A stretch of DNA of 47,641 bases, from contig DAISGI010000020.1 in the NCBI GenBank assembly GCA_036823195.1, positions 1 through 47,641 on the forward strand. Direction: 5' to 3'. A program made the translations under genes and the position numbers. Shown in pieces: positions 25,104 to 33,498 of this stretch (position 1 is the stretch's first letter; every line of letters begins with the position of its first letter). This stretch comes from UBA4874 sp002399435. GTDB taxonomy: Bacteria; Bacillota; Clostridia; Caldicoprobacterales; DTU083. The notes under the pieces are model-generated. The model saw only the letters and a program-made list of their open reading frames with translations, did not search any database and had not been told where the DNA came from.

Positions 25104-25151
25104 GTGAACAGGTACATTGAGCTGAACAGGTAACTATGGTGAATAGGTAAC
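25104..25151. repeat. Three short direct repeats downstream of the YdcF-like gene
   Basis: TGAACAGGTAC (25104-25114), TGAACAGGTAAC (25123-25134) and TGAATAGGTAAC (25140-25151) recur every 17-19 bp. They lie in the gap between the YdcF-like gene end and the GxGYxYP promoter, on one face of the helix or nearly so. They could be binding sites for a regulator or a small expansion. Confidence 0.5.
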
Positions 25152-25172
25152 TTACACTATCTTTGCATACCC

Positions 25173-25790
25173 TTATCTGCCGTATATCTCTTTTTGCGCC
25201 CTGTCATATTTCTTTATGATATCAACGAACTGACTTCCGCACTTCGTCAATTCCCCCATGACCTTTTCTATGCCAAATTCGGTATGAAACCAGTTCTGTT
25301 TGTTTATGCCCTGCGTATCGGAAGGGCAGAGAATAAACTCCGTCTGCGGATAGATGGACTGATAATACATGGAACAGCGGCGCGCATGAAAGGCCTGGCT
25401 GCACAAAATGGCTTTTTGGATATCAAGTTTCAGATGGTCTGTTATCTGCCTGGAGCAGACAGCATTTTCATATGTGTTGGTGGATTGGTCCTCCCGCAGG
25501 ATGGCACCTTCCTCCACCCCGTTTGAAATCAGCACATCCTTCAGGAACTCCCACTCCGTACGATAATCCCTGTTATAAACCTCTGCTTTGGACAGCGGCC
25601 CCCGGAAATGCCCCCATTTCATGCTGTACCTGCCAGATGGGAGAATATAGGAAGCAAGCCCCTGCCCCCAAAGGTCCGCAGCCCTTTCAGCGATCTCAGG
25701 ACAGGACCCTCCCGGTATGAAGATGATGTCGGCAGGCCGGGGTTCATCCTCCAAAAAGATAAATTCTGTGATGTCGTTGATGAATCTCAT
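25173..25790 (-). CDS. YdcF/SanA-like DUF218 protein
   Basis: A 205-residue protein of the DUF218 (YdcF/ElyC/SanA) family, recognised by ADIIFIPGG near the N-terminus, the STNTYENA motif, and the AILCSQAFHARRC helix-strand. Family members bind nucleotide-like ligands or take part in envelope maintenance; no enzymatic activity is firmly known. There is no signal peptide, so this one is cytoplasmic like YdcF. The start is ATG at 25788-25790, with AGGAG 5 bp before; the longer reading has no ribosome site. It follows the 2H phosphoesterase gene on the same strand but about 100 bp away. Confidence 0.8.
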   Translation of the reverse strand: MRFINDITEFIFLEDEPRPADIIFIPGGSCPEIAERAADLWGQGLASYILPSGRYSMKWGHFRGPLSKAEVYNRDYRTEWEFLKDVLISNGVEEGAILREDQSTNTYENAVCSRQITDHLKLDIQKAILCSQAFHARRCSMYYQSIYPQTEFILCPSDTQGINKQNWFHTEFGIEKVMGELTKCGSQFVDIIKKYDRAQKEIYGR

Positions 25791-25897
25791 GTTGTCTCCT
25801 ATCCGGATCCCTCGGTAATGAAATATGAAAGACAGATCCATTGTTTTTTCATTATACCACAGGAATTGAAAGTCCACTGGAATGGAATTAGCCGCAA

Positions 25898-26425
25898 TTA
25901 TGCCAGATCAAAGGACAGGTATTTCGTCCATTTATTTTCGGACAAATGGAACATGTCCATAGACCGTGCCTCAAACCGCAAGGGGGCATATTCAAAGATC
26001 TCCAGATATTCCTTGATAATATCGTTCATTTTCTTTTTTGGATTTCCAATGGCAATGGTCATATGATAGGTGGAAAAGCCGCAGAAATCCGTATGATACT
26101 CAGGGAACGTATCGTACAATACCTGAGTCATGGCTTCCACCGGAGCCAACGGGCTGGGCGTCAGATACAGAACATTGCTGGTGGGAAAACAGGACAGCGG
26201 TTTTGCCCAGAATTCAAATCTTTGGGTTCTGCTGGCGATGGCCTTTAATTTGTCAACAATTTCTGTATTCATTGCGCCCGGCAGAAAAAAGCGATTCAGC
26301 AACGTGATATGCATTGGAACCACTTTGGATGGATCATTGATGTATTTCTGCCGGAAAGTCTCCAGCTTGTCATTGTTGACGCCGGGCATCAGACACAGTC
26401 CGGTGAGTTCCCTGTACTTTTCCAT
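25898..26425 (-). CDS. 2H phosphoesterase (2'-5' RNA ligase-like)
   Basis: A 175-residue cytoplasmic protein with the two HxT motifs that define the 2H superfamily: His39-Ile-Thr41 in VPMHITLLNRF and His121-Met-Thr123 in TYHMTIAIG. Family members cleave cyclic or 2'-5' phosphodiester bonds in RNA or nucleotides; the substrate here is unknown. The start is ATG at 26423-26425, preceded by AGAGGAAGAGCC. It is 90 bp downstream of the cytidine deaminase gene on the same strand, so a small nucleotide/RNA-metabolism operon is likely. Confidence 0.8.
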   Translation of the reverse strand: MEKYRELTGLCLMPGVNNDKLETFRQKYINDPSKVVPMHITLLNRFFLPGAMNTEIVDKLKAIASRTQRFEFWAKPLSCFPTSNVLYLTPSPLAPVEAMTQVLYDTFPEYHTDFCGFSTYHMTIAIGNPKKKMNDIIKEYLEIFEYAPLRFEARSMDMFHLSENKWTKYLSFDLA

Positions 26426-26514
26426 ATGGCTCTTCCTCTCTGCCTTTTGCCTTCCTGCATTTGTTTCCTGTAGTTGTTTCCCGTATTTGTTTCCCGCACT
26501 CCTTTCCAGGATGG

Positions 26515-26937
26515 TCATTGATCCCCGTCATCATGCGCAGATGCCGTTTCCTCTTCTGTTCTGCGCCAGCCGTAAGGCAGGAGATTTCCCAGAGTCCATA
26601 CCACATCCTTTCGGACCATGACCCTGGTATTTACATTCCCATCATTAAGCTGACTGATAAACTCCCGGCAGCGACCGCATGGCGGCATAATATGTCCGTC
26701 CCAGCCTACTGCTATCATCTTCACGACCCGGCTTTCCCCCGCTGTCACCATAGCCGCTGCAGCGGCATGCTCTGCGCAAAATCCCATGGAACAGGCAGTA
26801 TCAATACAAACACCCACATATACATTCCCTTTGTCCGTGAGGAGAGCTGCGCCGACTCCCCCGGCTTCCGCATCCTCGGATAGCTTTCGCGGATTCAGTA
26901 CGGAATATGCGTGCTGATAAAGTTCTTCAAATGTCAT
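26515..26937 (-). CDS. Cytidine deaminase-like protein
   Basis: A 140-residue zinc deaminase. The catalytic motif is Cys54-Ala-Glu56 (GFCAEHAAAAA), and the second zinc motif is PPCGRC with Cys87 and Cys90. It should deaminate cytidine, deoxycytidine or a similar nucleoside such as blasticidin S. Its length fits the homotetrameric short-chain class. The start is ATG at 26935-26937 after GGGGGGATACGGT; the 200-residue reading begins in non-coding sequence. It leads a probable operon with the 2H phosphoesterase. Confidence 0.85.
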   Translation of the reverse strand: MTFEELYQHAYSVLNPRKLSEDAEAGGVGAALLTDKGNVYVGVCIDTACSMGFCAEHAAAAAMVTAGESRVVKMIAVGWDGHIMPPCGRCREFISQLNDGNVNTRVMVRKDVVWTLGNLLPYGWRRTEEETASAHDDGDQ

Positions 26938-27061
26938 ACCGTATCCCCCCTGGCTGAAACATTTCCGTTTTCGCCTTTTTTCTACTAAATGATTATAGAT
27001 AAATACCGGGAAAAAAGCAAATGGAAAGTCCGTATGCAGATGCCAGATGCCTGGCATCCTG

Positions 27062-27112
27062 AAGGAGGAAAGCAGCCCGGAAGCCCGGACCGGGCAATCC
27101 AGGCTGCTCCAT
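27062..27112 (-). terminator. Terminator-like long hairpin after the GH76 gene
   Basis: Arms GCAGCC (27072-27077) / GGCTGC (27102-27107) enclose GGA/TCC and GCCCGG (27083-27088) / CCGGGC (27090-27095), giving a long GC-rich stem just past the GH76 stop. On the minus strand only a short T-run (TTT) follows, so termination may be weak. Confidence 0.55.
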
Positions 27113-27120
27113 CTCATTTT

Positions 27121-30100
27121 TCAAATATCTCCGTTCCCAAACAGCAAATGATCCATATTACAGATCTCAGACGCTCCATGATACACAAGATAAATATCCT
27201 TTATTCCGGCTATCGGTTCGATTTCATATTCGGTTTCGGTAAATGCCCAGAAATCACCTGTATTTTCAAGGGGACAGGTGGCAAGCAGCTTCCCGTCCGC
27301 ACTTCCCTCCCGGATTTCGATCGTTGCATCCTCCGCCGGTGAAGCGTATCGCAAAATGATCTTTCCGGCTCCTTTTTTTCCAAAGTCCAGGTTTCTGTAT
27401 TCTGACCAGGCTCCGTCCTGAATCCCTGCCAGATAAGTGACTCCGTCCCTGGTTTCCGTTCCGCAGCCTTTTTTCCTGTCGCAGTGCTCCGCCTCCACCG
27501 TCGTATAAGGATCCCGGATTTCTCCGGTCAGCTCGGTAAACACGAGATGATCCAGATTACATATCCCATCTCCGCCCCTGAACACAAGATAGATATCCTG
27601 TCGTCCAAGAGGCCTTTCCACCGTCACGGTCGTCTCGGTGAAGTTTTCCCATCCTCCGGTGTTTTCAAGCCGGCAGATTCCAAGCAATTCCCCGTCTGCA
27701 CTGTCCTGATGTATTTCCACAGAGGCATCCTTCACCGGTGTTGCATACCGCAAAGTTGCCTTTACCGCGCCTCTTTCACCGAATCTCAGATTTTTGAATG
27801 CAGCGTAAGCGCCATTTTCCATATTCGTTAGGTATTTCTCTCCTGCCGTCATGCCGGATACTTCGTCCGCATCTTCTCCTTCCATGGTTTGATAAGGATT
27901 CCTTGCAGCGGCTTCTTCTTCCTCAAAGACAAAGCTGTCCAGATTGCATAATAGATCAGCAGAGCCATGAAACACAAGACAGATATCCTGTCTGCCCGTT
28001 ATGTCGGCTGTTTCAACTTCTGCCGTCTTCCAGGTGTTCCAACCGCCTGTGCCCGGAAGCTTACAGGTCCCAAGAAGTTTTCCTCCGGCACTTCCCTGCC
28101 GGATTTCCACTGCTGCATCCTCTGCAGATGTGGCATAATGGAAACGGACATGACTGCTTCCTTTTTCTCCAAACAGCAGATTCCGGTAAACAGCAGAATG
28201 TCCATTTTTGATACCGGTCAGACAGTCCGGATTAGCTTTCGGCCCTTCCAGCCGATCCGCACTTTCCGCTTCGATTGTACTGTAGGGATTGCGCAGGTCG
28301 TCCGCTGGAAGATCCACGACTGCCTCCGTTTCTTTGCTGATTACGGTCCCGATATATTCGCCTTCTCCAATCGCCGTTACCGTTAAGGTTTTCCCGATGT
28401 CCGCTTCCTTCACTTCATAGTTTTTACCGGTACCAACCTGTTTTCCGCCCGATTCCCAGACATAGGTCACCGTTGCGTCCGAAGGGGTCACCGCAGCTGT
28501 CAGAACATCCCGGTATGCCGGTTTTACCGGATCAATTGTCACTCCTTCGACTGCTTTTTCCGATCCTGTCATAAAGCGGAAGGAATTCAACCGGAATGGA
28601 TCCTGCTGCCCTGCCCGATAAACCAGGCATAGATCCTTAAGACCGGTAACCTTCTCCGTAAGCTCCACAACCTGGCTGTTCCAGGCACTCCGCAGGCCAA
28701 TGTTTTCCACATCAAGGGAACCAATCACCTTTCCATCCGGACCACCAATCCGAATTTCAATGGTTCCTCCTTCTGTCATGGGGGTAACCCGGAATTCCGC
28801 GGATCCAGGTGCCACATCACCGAAGTCCACATTACGATACATGGTATAGGCTCCGTCTTCGATATTGCCTATGTATTTCGTTCCGTCCCCTGCCTTTTTG
28901 ACAAGTATGGCCTTACAGGAATCAAAGTCCTTTGCCCCGATGGTATGATAGGCATCCTTGATCAAATTTCCGGACGGCGGCGTATTCTGGTATAATGCAA
29001 CGGCAGCGGAAGCGCTCCAATCTGTTGGTTTGTCGCTGTCCTCTGTTTTTTTACCCCATCTGGTGCCGGTGATGCCTTCTGAATTTCTGTTATTCCATGC
29101 TGTCCAGGCATTGTACTGCATCCAGTCGATATACTGCGGCTGATTGTGGTTCACTATCAGATAATTCAGCCATCTGGTCAAGATCCCTTTAAATCCCGGT
29201 AAATCGGCGCCACCGTCTTCGTTGCTCATCACGCCGTAGCCATACATGTCAATCATTGCATAATCTGCAGCCGAAATCGCATCACTTAAATATCTTTCAT
29301 CGCCGTAATGCTCATACAACATGCAATTGGCACCGATGAAGGTTCCCTGATTATAGGTGGAAGCCCATGTGCTTTTGACGCCATCCATCCCGATACAGTC
29401 ATCAACATGTCCTGTCTCCGGATCAAACAGGACTTCTCTTTCCCAATCCATTATGGCCTTTGCTTTTTCAAAGTAACTTTCGTCTCCGAGAGCCGTACCC
29501 AGCAGGCAGGCTGCAATGGCACCCGGCCCATTCACGCAGGCGTTCTTTCCTTGATTGTCCACACGCCAGAACAATCCGCCTCCCAGATCATCACTCCAGG
29601 CTCTTTTATAGGTGTTGTCAAAGTTGATCCTGGCAGTTTCCAGATATTTCGTATCTCCGGTTGCCAGGTAGGACCTTGCACATGCGATGACAATCCACAT
29701 AATATCATCATTATAGTCATTTTTCCCCCACCAGCCATCCACTTCATAACCTTTTTGGTCCACCAGGAAGCCTTCATGGATTTGATCCATCATTTCTTTG
29801 TAACGTGCTTCCCCGGTATGACTGTATGCATCAACGACAATTTCAAACATTTCCGCACCCGTCCAGAACCCCCCGAAGCGATGGATATCTTTCTCTTCGT
29901 CATACTGATAGTATTTATCAATAAATGCCGTAAACCCATCGTATGCCATCTCTTTGAAGTCGACACCATAATCCGGAGCCTGGACCGGATGGGTCCTGTT
30001 GCTTGTTTTGGTTCCTTTGTAGTCCCCAATACCGGTAACTTCCAATTCTATCTTTTTCCCGATGTCCCCTACAGACACCGTATAATGATCGTTGTAGCCA

Positions 30101-31086
30101 ACTTCTTTTCCGTCTGCTTTCCAGATATAACGGACCATGGCGTCTTCCGGTGTCAGGATTCCATGCAGCGTATCCCCTGCCACCGGACTGTCCTTGTCAA
30201 GACGCACACTGCGAATGTTCCTGGTTGGGTGAGTGAAAAACTGAATCCAGTTCAGGTTGACCAGATAGTCTTTTCCCCGGAATACCAGGAAGATATCCTG
30301 TATCCCTTTCACTTGTTCAATTTTGGTATGGAAGGTCTGATAATCCTCCCAGGAGCCGGTGGAAGGAATGCTGCAGCTGCCAAGAAGTCTTCCGTCCGGA
30401 CCGTCCAGCCGGACTTCCACGGTTCCGCCGGAGCTGGAGGAAGCCCGGAACATTACCGATTCGGCTGCTTTGTACCCGAAATGAACATTGCGGTAGCCGG
30501 TATAATAACCGTCCCTGGTGCCGCCTATGTTTTTCCCCCCGTCAACGCTGTCCTCCACCACCATGCCTTCGCCGAAGCTTTCGTCAAAGCTTTCCGCCTC
30601 GATTCTGACGTAAGGATCCCTCGGGGGAACTTCCGCCCCGGTAACCTTTTCGGTATGATCCATGCGAATGCCCAGAGTATTGCCGGTTCCCGAGACAATC
30701 AAATGAATCCTTTTTCCCTTCAGTGCAGAGGAAACCCGGCATTTCTGATCCCTGCCTATTTCCTTCAATCCGCATCTCCAGCTGTACCGTACCGTTGCAT
30801 CCGCCGGTTTGACATCCGCCGTCAGGACATCTCCTACAGAAGGCGTCCTGCTGCTGATCTCTGCTTTCTTCAGGATCCTGAACCGGGGAAAATGGGCCTT
30901 CTGCGCTTCTGCGGCAGCAGAGGTTTTTCCCCCAGAGGTCGCCGTCCCGGAAACCTGCGGCTCCAGAGTTCCCGCTTCCGCAGCCTGTGTTGCCATAGGT
31001 GTCAACAGAGTCATAAGCATGGTCGCTGTCAGCACCGCTGCCAGTATTCCTTTGCCGCATAACCTGAATTTCCACTTCTTTTGCAT
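27121..31086 (-). CDS. Secreted GH76 alpha-1,6-mannanase-like enzyme with five CBM6-like modules
   Basis: A 1321-residue exported enzyme; numbering below counts from six residues upstream. Signal peptide to about 42; Ig-like linker 70-155; CBM6-like 160-290; Ig-like 295-375; GH76 barrel 380-710 with the paired catalytic aspartates in NDYNDDIMW (466-467); CBM6-like 717-847; Ig-like 850-932; CBM6-like 938-1062, 1068-1192 and 1197-1325. The CBM units share YRNxxFG, ATxExR and CNLDxxxF patterns. It should cut alpha-1,6-mannan, as in yeast or mycobacterial glycans, outside the cell. The start is ATG at 31084-31086 after GGAGG at 7 bp. It has a consensus promoter at 31199-31227. No sortase motif or lipobox, so it is probably released or held by its sugar-binding modules. 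Confidence 0.9.
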   Translation of the reverse strand: MQKKWKFRLCGKGILAAVLTATMLMTLLTPMATQAAEAGTLEPQVSGTATSGGKTSAAAEAQKAHFPRFRILKKAEISSRTPSVGDVLTADVKPADATVRYSWRCGLKEIGRDQKCRVSSALKGKRIHLIVSGTGNTLGIRMDHTEKVTGAEVPPRDPYVRIEAESFDESFGEGMVVEDSVDGGKNIGGTRDGYYTGYRNVHFGYKAAESVMFRASSSSGGTVEVRLDGPDGRLLGSCSIPSTGSWEDYQTFHTKIEQVKGIQDIFLVFRGKDYLVNLNWIQFFTHPTRNIRSVRLDKDSPVAGDTLHGILTPEDAMVRYIWKADGKEVGYNDHYTVSVGDIGKKIELEVTGIGDYKGTKTSNRTHPVQAPDYGVDFKEMAYDGFTAFIDKYYQYDEEKDIHRFGGFWTGAEMFEIVVDAYSHTGEARYKEMMDQIHEGFLVDQKGYEVDGWWGKNDYNDDIMWIVIACARSYLATGDTKYLETARINFDNTYKRAWSDDLGGGLFWRVDNQGKNACVNGPGAIAACLLGTALGDESYFEKAKAIMDWEREVLFDPETGHVDDCIGMDGVKSTWASTYNQGTFIGANCMLYEHYGDERYLSDAISAADYAMIDMYGYGVMSNEDGGADLPGFKGILTRWLNYLIVNHNQPQYIDWMQYNAWTAWNNRNSEGITGTRWGKKTEDSDKPTDWSASAAVALYQNTPPSGNLIKDAYHTIGAKDFDSCKAILVKKAGDGTKYIGNIEDGAYTMYRNVDFGDVAPGSAEFRVTPMTEGGTIEIRIGGPDGKVIGSLDVENIGLRSAWNSQVVELTEKVTGLKDLCLVYRAGQQDPFRLNSFRFMTGSEKAVEGVTIDPVKPAYRDVLTAAVTPSDATVTYVWESGGKQVGTGKNYEVKEADIGKTLTVTAIGEGEYIGTVISKETEAVVDLPADDLRNPYSTIEAESADRLEGPKANPDCLTGIKNGHSAVYRNLLFGEKGSSHVRFHYATSAEDAAVEIRQGSAGGKLLGTCKLPGTGGWNTWKTAEVETADITGRQDICLVFHGSADLLCNLDSFVFEEEEAAARNPYQTMEGEDADEVSGMTAGEKYLTNMENGAYAAFKNLRFGERGAVKATLRYATPVKDASVEIHQDSADGELLGICRLENTGGWENFTETTVTVERPLGRQDIYLVFRGGDGICNLDHLVFTELTGEIRDPYTTVEAEHCDRKKGCGTETRDGVTYLAGIQDGAWSEYRNLDFGKKGAGKIILRYASPAEDATIEIREGSADGKLLATCPLENTGDFWAFTETEYEIEPIAGIKDIYLVYHGASEICNMDHLLFGNGDI

Positions 31087-31163
31087 TCCTTTTCCTCCTC
31101 TCATTTGTGCACACCTTCATTCTCCATTAATTAATATACCATTTCGCAGCTCTCCTTTCCTTT

Positions 31164-31189
31164 ATATATCATTCATATAATTGATATAT
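31164..31189. promoter_or_regulatory. Inverted repeat in the GH76 5' leader
   Basis: ATATATCA (31164-31171) and TGATATAT (31182-31189) are perfect 8-bp arms 10 bp apart, just downstream of the -10 element. This is an operator position for a repressor, or it could fold in the mRNA leader. Confidence 0.4.
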
Positions 31190-31198
31190 GCGGTTCTC

Positions 31199-31227
31199 AT
31201 TATATAGTTATAGCAGCATTGTGTCAA
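31199..31227 (-). promoter_or_regulatory. Consensus sigma-A promoter for the GH76 gene
   Basis: On the minus strand TTGACA (complement of 31222-31227), a 17-bp spacer and TATAAT (complement of 31199-31204): a full consensus match about 115 bp before the GH76 start. The region 31228-31422 upstream is AT-rich with no gene seen. Confidence 0.85.
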
Positions 31228-31422
31228 CACACTTGTATAATTTTTATATATTTCATTCTTTACATTTGCACACTTTAGGCTATTAGCTGGCTATTTGTTT
31301 TGACAAAATGATATGATATATTACAAATCTCTATCTTTTACGACATCTTTTATACTGTTTAGTATAATATTGTATATCATTTGCTGCATGGTTTGTACAA
31401 AGGCGTCCGAACCGATTTTATA

Positions 31423-31464
31423 CATAAAAAAATAGCAATCCCTGCTCTCGGGAGACTGCTATTT
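31423..31464 (-). terminator. Rho-independent terminator for the Nudix gene
   Basis: A perfect 8-bp stem AAATAGCA (31430-31437) / TGCTATTT (31457-31464) with an inner TCCC/GGGA pair. On the minus strand it runs into seven T. The Nudix gene ends 160 bp upstream, with the 13-bp minisatellite between. Confidence 0.8.
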
Positions 31465-31467
31465 CAA

Positions 31468-31615
31468 TGATGTTCAATGGTGGTAATGAATCTGTTAATG
31501 ATGGCAGTTCATTATGGTAGTTCAGTATGATAATGAACGATGGCAGTTCGTGATGGTAATCAATGACGGTAATCAATGATGGCAGTTAGTGATGGAAATG
31601 AATGGTGGAAATATT
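31468..31615. repeat. 13-bp degenerate minisatellite, about 12 units
   Basis: Units such as TGATGGTAATCAA, TGACGGTAATCAA, TGATGGCAGTTAG and TGATGGAAATGAA follow one another with a 13-bp period and a few shortened copies. The period is not a multiple of three and stops occur in the frames, so it is non-coding. It lies between the Nudix stop and its terminator, so it would form the 3' untranslated region. Confidence 0.85.
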
Positions 31616-31624
31616 AAAGGATAT

Positions 31625-32011
31625 TCATTTCACCTCAGCCTGAAGTTTCCTTAAAACTGCCTGGTCTGCCGGGCAGAAATCATATTGCGAAATCTCCATT
31701 ACCGGAATCCAGCGGATATCGTTGTGCTCCAGCTTTTGCGGTACGCCTTCTGCAACCGAGGCTTGAAACAAGGTCAAATGCACCTTGATGTCCGGATATT
31801 CATACACTACATCCATAAACACATCGCCGACCGAAACAGTAATGGCCAGCTCTTCCCGGCATTCGCGGATAAGCGCCTGTTCCTTTGTCTCACCCGGTTC
31901 CACCTTTCCCCCGACAAACTCCCACAATAAGCCGCGTGCCTTGTTCGCCGGCCGCTGGCAGATCATAAACCTGTTATCCTTCCAAATCAAGGCTGCCACT
32001 ACTTCTGTCAT
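31625..32011 (-). CDS. MutT-like Nudix hydrolase
   Basis: A 128-residue (d)NTP pyrophosphohydrolase. The Nudix box is complete: GGKVEPGETKEQALIREC followed by REEL, fitting Gx5Ex7REUxEExGU. The length and the N-terminus (VVAALIWKDNRFMICQRP) match 8-oxo-dGTP diphosphatases of the MutT type, which keep oxidised nucleotides out of DNA; the exact substrate is inferred. The start is ATG at 32009-32011 after GGGGAGGG. It is single, with its own terminator. Confidence 0.88.
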   Translation of the reverse strand: MTEVVAALIWKDNRFMICQRPANKARGLLWEFVGGKVEPGETKEQALIRECREELAITVSVGDVFMDVVYEYPDIKVHLTLFQASVAEGVPQKLEHNDIRWIPVMEISQYDFCPADQAVLRKLQAEVK

Positions 32012-32090
32012 GCAGACCCTCCCCACTCACTTTCCCCATATTATACTTTTTTCAGTAATCTTCGTCAAAACCAGCATGAGATCATTCTGC

Positions 32091-32849
32091 TTAATGAAGG
32101 ATGCTGTTCAGCTTTGCATCAAATTCCTCTTTTGTAATTTCCTTCTTCTCCAGCAGCCGCTTTGCTTCCATCAATCGGTCTGAAATCCCAATCGGATTTT
32201 CGGATAGCGCGACGTCTTCCGATACAAAATTCAGGTTGTAGATCTTTTCTTCCACAGCGGAATCACACAGAACGGATTTCGCTTTTCTTTCTTTGGTATC
32301 CTTATCAATGAAAAAAAGTAACCCTTTTGTTTTCACCTCTTTGGTATCGGTAGTGGTTACAGCTGTTTGATCGATTTTGGTTTTCCTGCCTCTTTGTGAT
32401 CCTGCAAACGCACCGGCCCAATCCAATATGGCAGCTCCCACAAGCACACTTCCCATACGGCCATTCGTTTTGTTCTTTCCCGTTGTGTGCGTGGTGGCAA
32501 CGCTTTTGTATCTGGCACCATCCCATTTAAAGCCAACCAGATAGTATTTTGGAGTATCCTTTTTATAGAACGATCCAAAATAATAATATCCGTCAATGTC
32601 CTTCCTTAAGGCCGGGTTCACAAATGCCATGTGATCGTGCTTTCTTAAAGCTCTTGCGATCTCCTTATCTGCCTGCCCATTGTCATAATCTTCTTTATAT
32701 TTCTCCGGCGTTTGATGATGCTCCTGTATGAAAAACTCTCTGTCTGAATCGGTAAAGCCGTCCAGTTCTCCTCTTTTTGCTTTTGAAACCAATTCGTTAT
32801 TCAGGTTGAAATCATTTGCTGATTTTTTGATTTTGTCAAATAGTTTCAT
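32091..32849 (-). CDS. SHOCT-domain protein of unknown function
   Basis: A 252-residue cytoplasmic protein. The last 30 residues (DRLMEAKRLLEKKEITKEEFDAKLNSIL) are a SHOCT domain, a short helical oligomerisation motif. The rest is unrecognised: a charged N-terminal region with LDGFTDSDREFFIQEHHQTPEKY, a beta-rich centre (YYYFGSFYKKDTPKYYLVGFKW) and a short hydrophobic patch (GSVLVGAAILDWAGAFAGS). The start is ATG at 32847-32849 after GGGGGAT. Similar SHOCT proteins occur near phage or stress genes, but nothing here shows that. Confidence 0.7.
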   Translation of the reverse strand: MKLFDKIKKSANDFNLNNELVSKAKRGELDGFTDSDREFFIQEHHQTPEKYKEDYDNGQADKEIARALRKHDHMAFVNPALRKDIDGYYYFGSFYKKDTPKYYLVGFKWDGARYKSVATTHTTGKNKTNGRMGSVLVGAAILDWAGAFAGSQRGRKTKIDQTAVTTTDTKEVKTKGLLFFIDKDTKERKAKSVLCDSAVEEKIYNLNFVSEDVALSENPIGISDRLMEAKRLLEKKEITKEEFDAKLNSILH

Positions 32850-32998
32850 ATTCTTATCCCCCAAATATTATTCACAGGAATAGTATAGTACCATTTTGCC
32901 CTTCCGATTGACAAGAGGATGCGCCTGGTAACTCCATGGCTTCAGACTTCAGCTAACAGCAGAATGACTTTTTTCCCATTTTGTTATAACCTTTCCCT

Positions 32999-33397
32999 TT
33001 ATATTTCCTTGTTTTGAGGAGCTTGTTCCGATTCTGAGGCGTTCTTCTGCTTCCTGCCCTTGAAAGTAATCGCAGAGATCAGAAACACCACAGCGAAAAT
33101 CAGGCAAATGGAGCCCCATACCATCAGGTCTTCATAAATACCGTGGCTGGTCAATCCGATTATACCGGCCAACGCATATAAAACCGCGCAGAATATGCTG
33201 CCTCCTTTGCTGTTTCTGGCCGCAATGGCGACAATACCTGCAATAAGAATAAGGATCGCAGTAAATATCCCAGTGCCCCCACTGGTTCCTCCCTTATTCT
33301 CCATAGCGTCCCCGATACCTGCTGCGCAGGATTGGAAGAGCATCACAAATGTCAGTACGATGCTGATGATGCCGATAATCATTTTTGCAGTCTTCAT
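32999..33397 (-). CDS. Small four-helix membrane protein
   Basis: A 132-residue integral membrane protein with hydrophobic stretches at about 6-26, 43-60, 67-84 and 90-111 and a basic, glutamine-rich tail. A lipobox-like FQSC occurs at the first stretch but is followed by a long membrane protein, so it is not called a lipoprotein. GGGGGGAT lies before the ATG. A candidate promoter (-10 TATAAT, complement of 33452-33457) has a perfect palindrome across its -35. Function unknown. Confidence 0.65.
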   Translation of the reverse strand: MKTAKMIIGIISIVLTFVMLFQSCAAGIGDAMENKGGTSGGTGIFTAILILIAGIVAIAARNSKGGSIFCAVLYALAGIIGLTSHGIYEDLMVWGSICLIFAVVFLISAITFKGRKQKNASESEQAPQNKEI

Positions 33398-33477
33398 TTT
33401 TTATCCCCCCTATAATATTGCAATCCATGCTTCGACGTAGATTGCATAACAATTATAAAGGAAATCGGAAAGGTTTT

Positions 33478-33496
33478 TTCCCGTAATTTACGGGAA
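33478..33496. promoter_or_regulatory. 19-bp palindrome overlapping the -35 of the membrane protein gene
   Basis: TTCCCGTAA and TTACGGGAA form perfect 9-bp arms around a single central T. It lies between the stop of the regulator gene (33499) and the membrane protein gene, covering the -35 position relative to the TATAAT at 33452-33457. This is a plausible repressor site; as RNA it would have almost no loop, and no T-run follows, so it is not a terminator. Confidence 0.5.
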
Positions 33497-33498
33497 TA

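Noticed and set aside
24989..25151. Riboswitch in the leader of the GxGYxYP gene
   Set aside because: The leader is short and AT-rich; only a promoter and short direct repeats are seen, with no recognisable aptamer core or terminator.
29308..31062. A 584-codon open frame on the plus strand
   Set aside because: It lies wholly antisense to the well-supported GH76 gene, its translation is low-complexity and unlike any family, and it has no ribosome binding site. It is a codon-bias shadow.
31468..31615. CRISPR-like array
   Set aside because: The units are 13 bp, contiguous and diverged, with no spacers and no cas genes.
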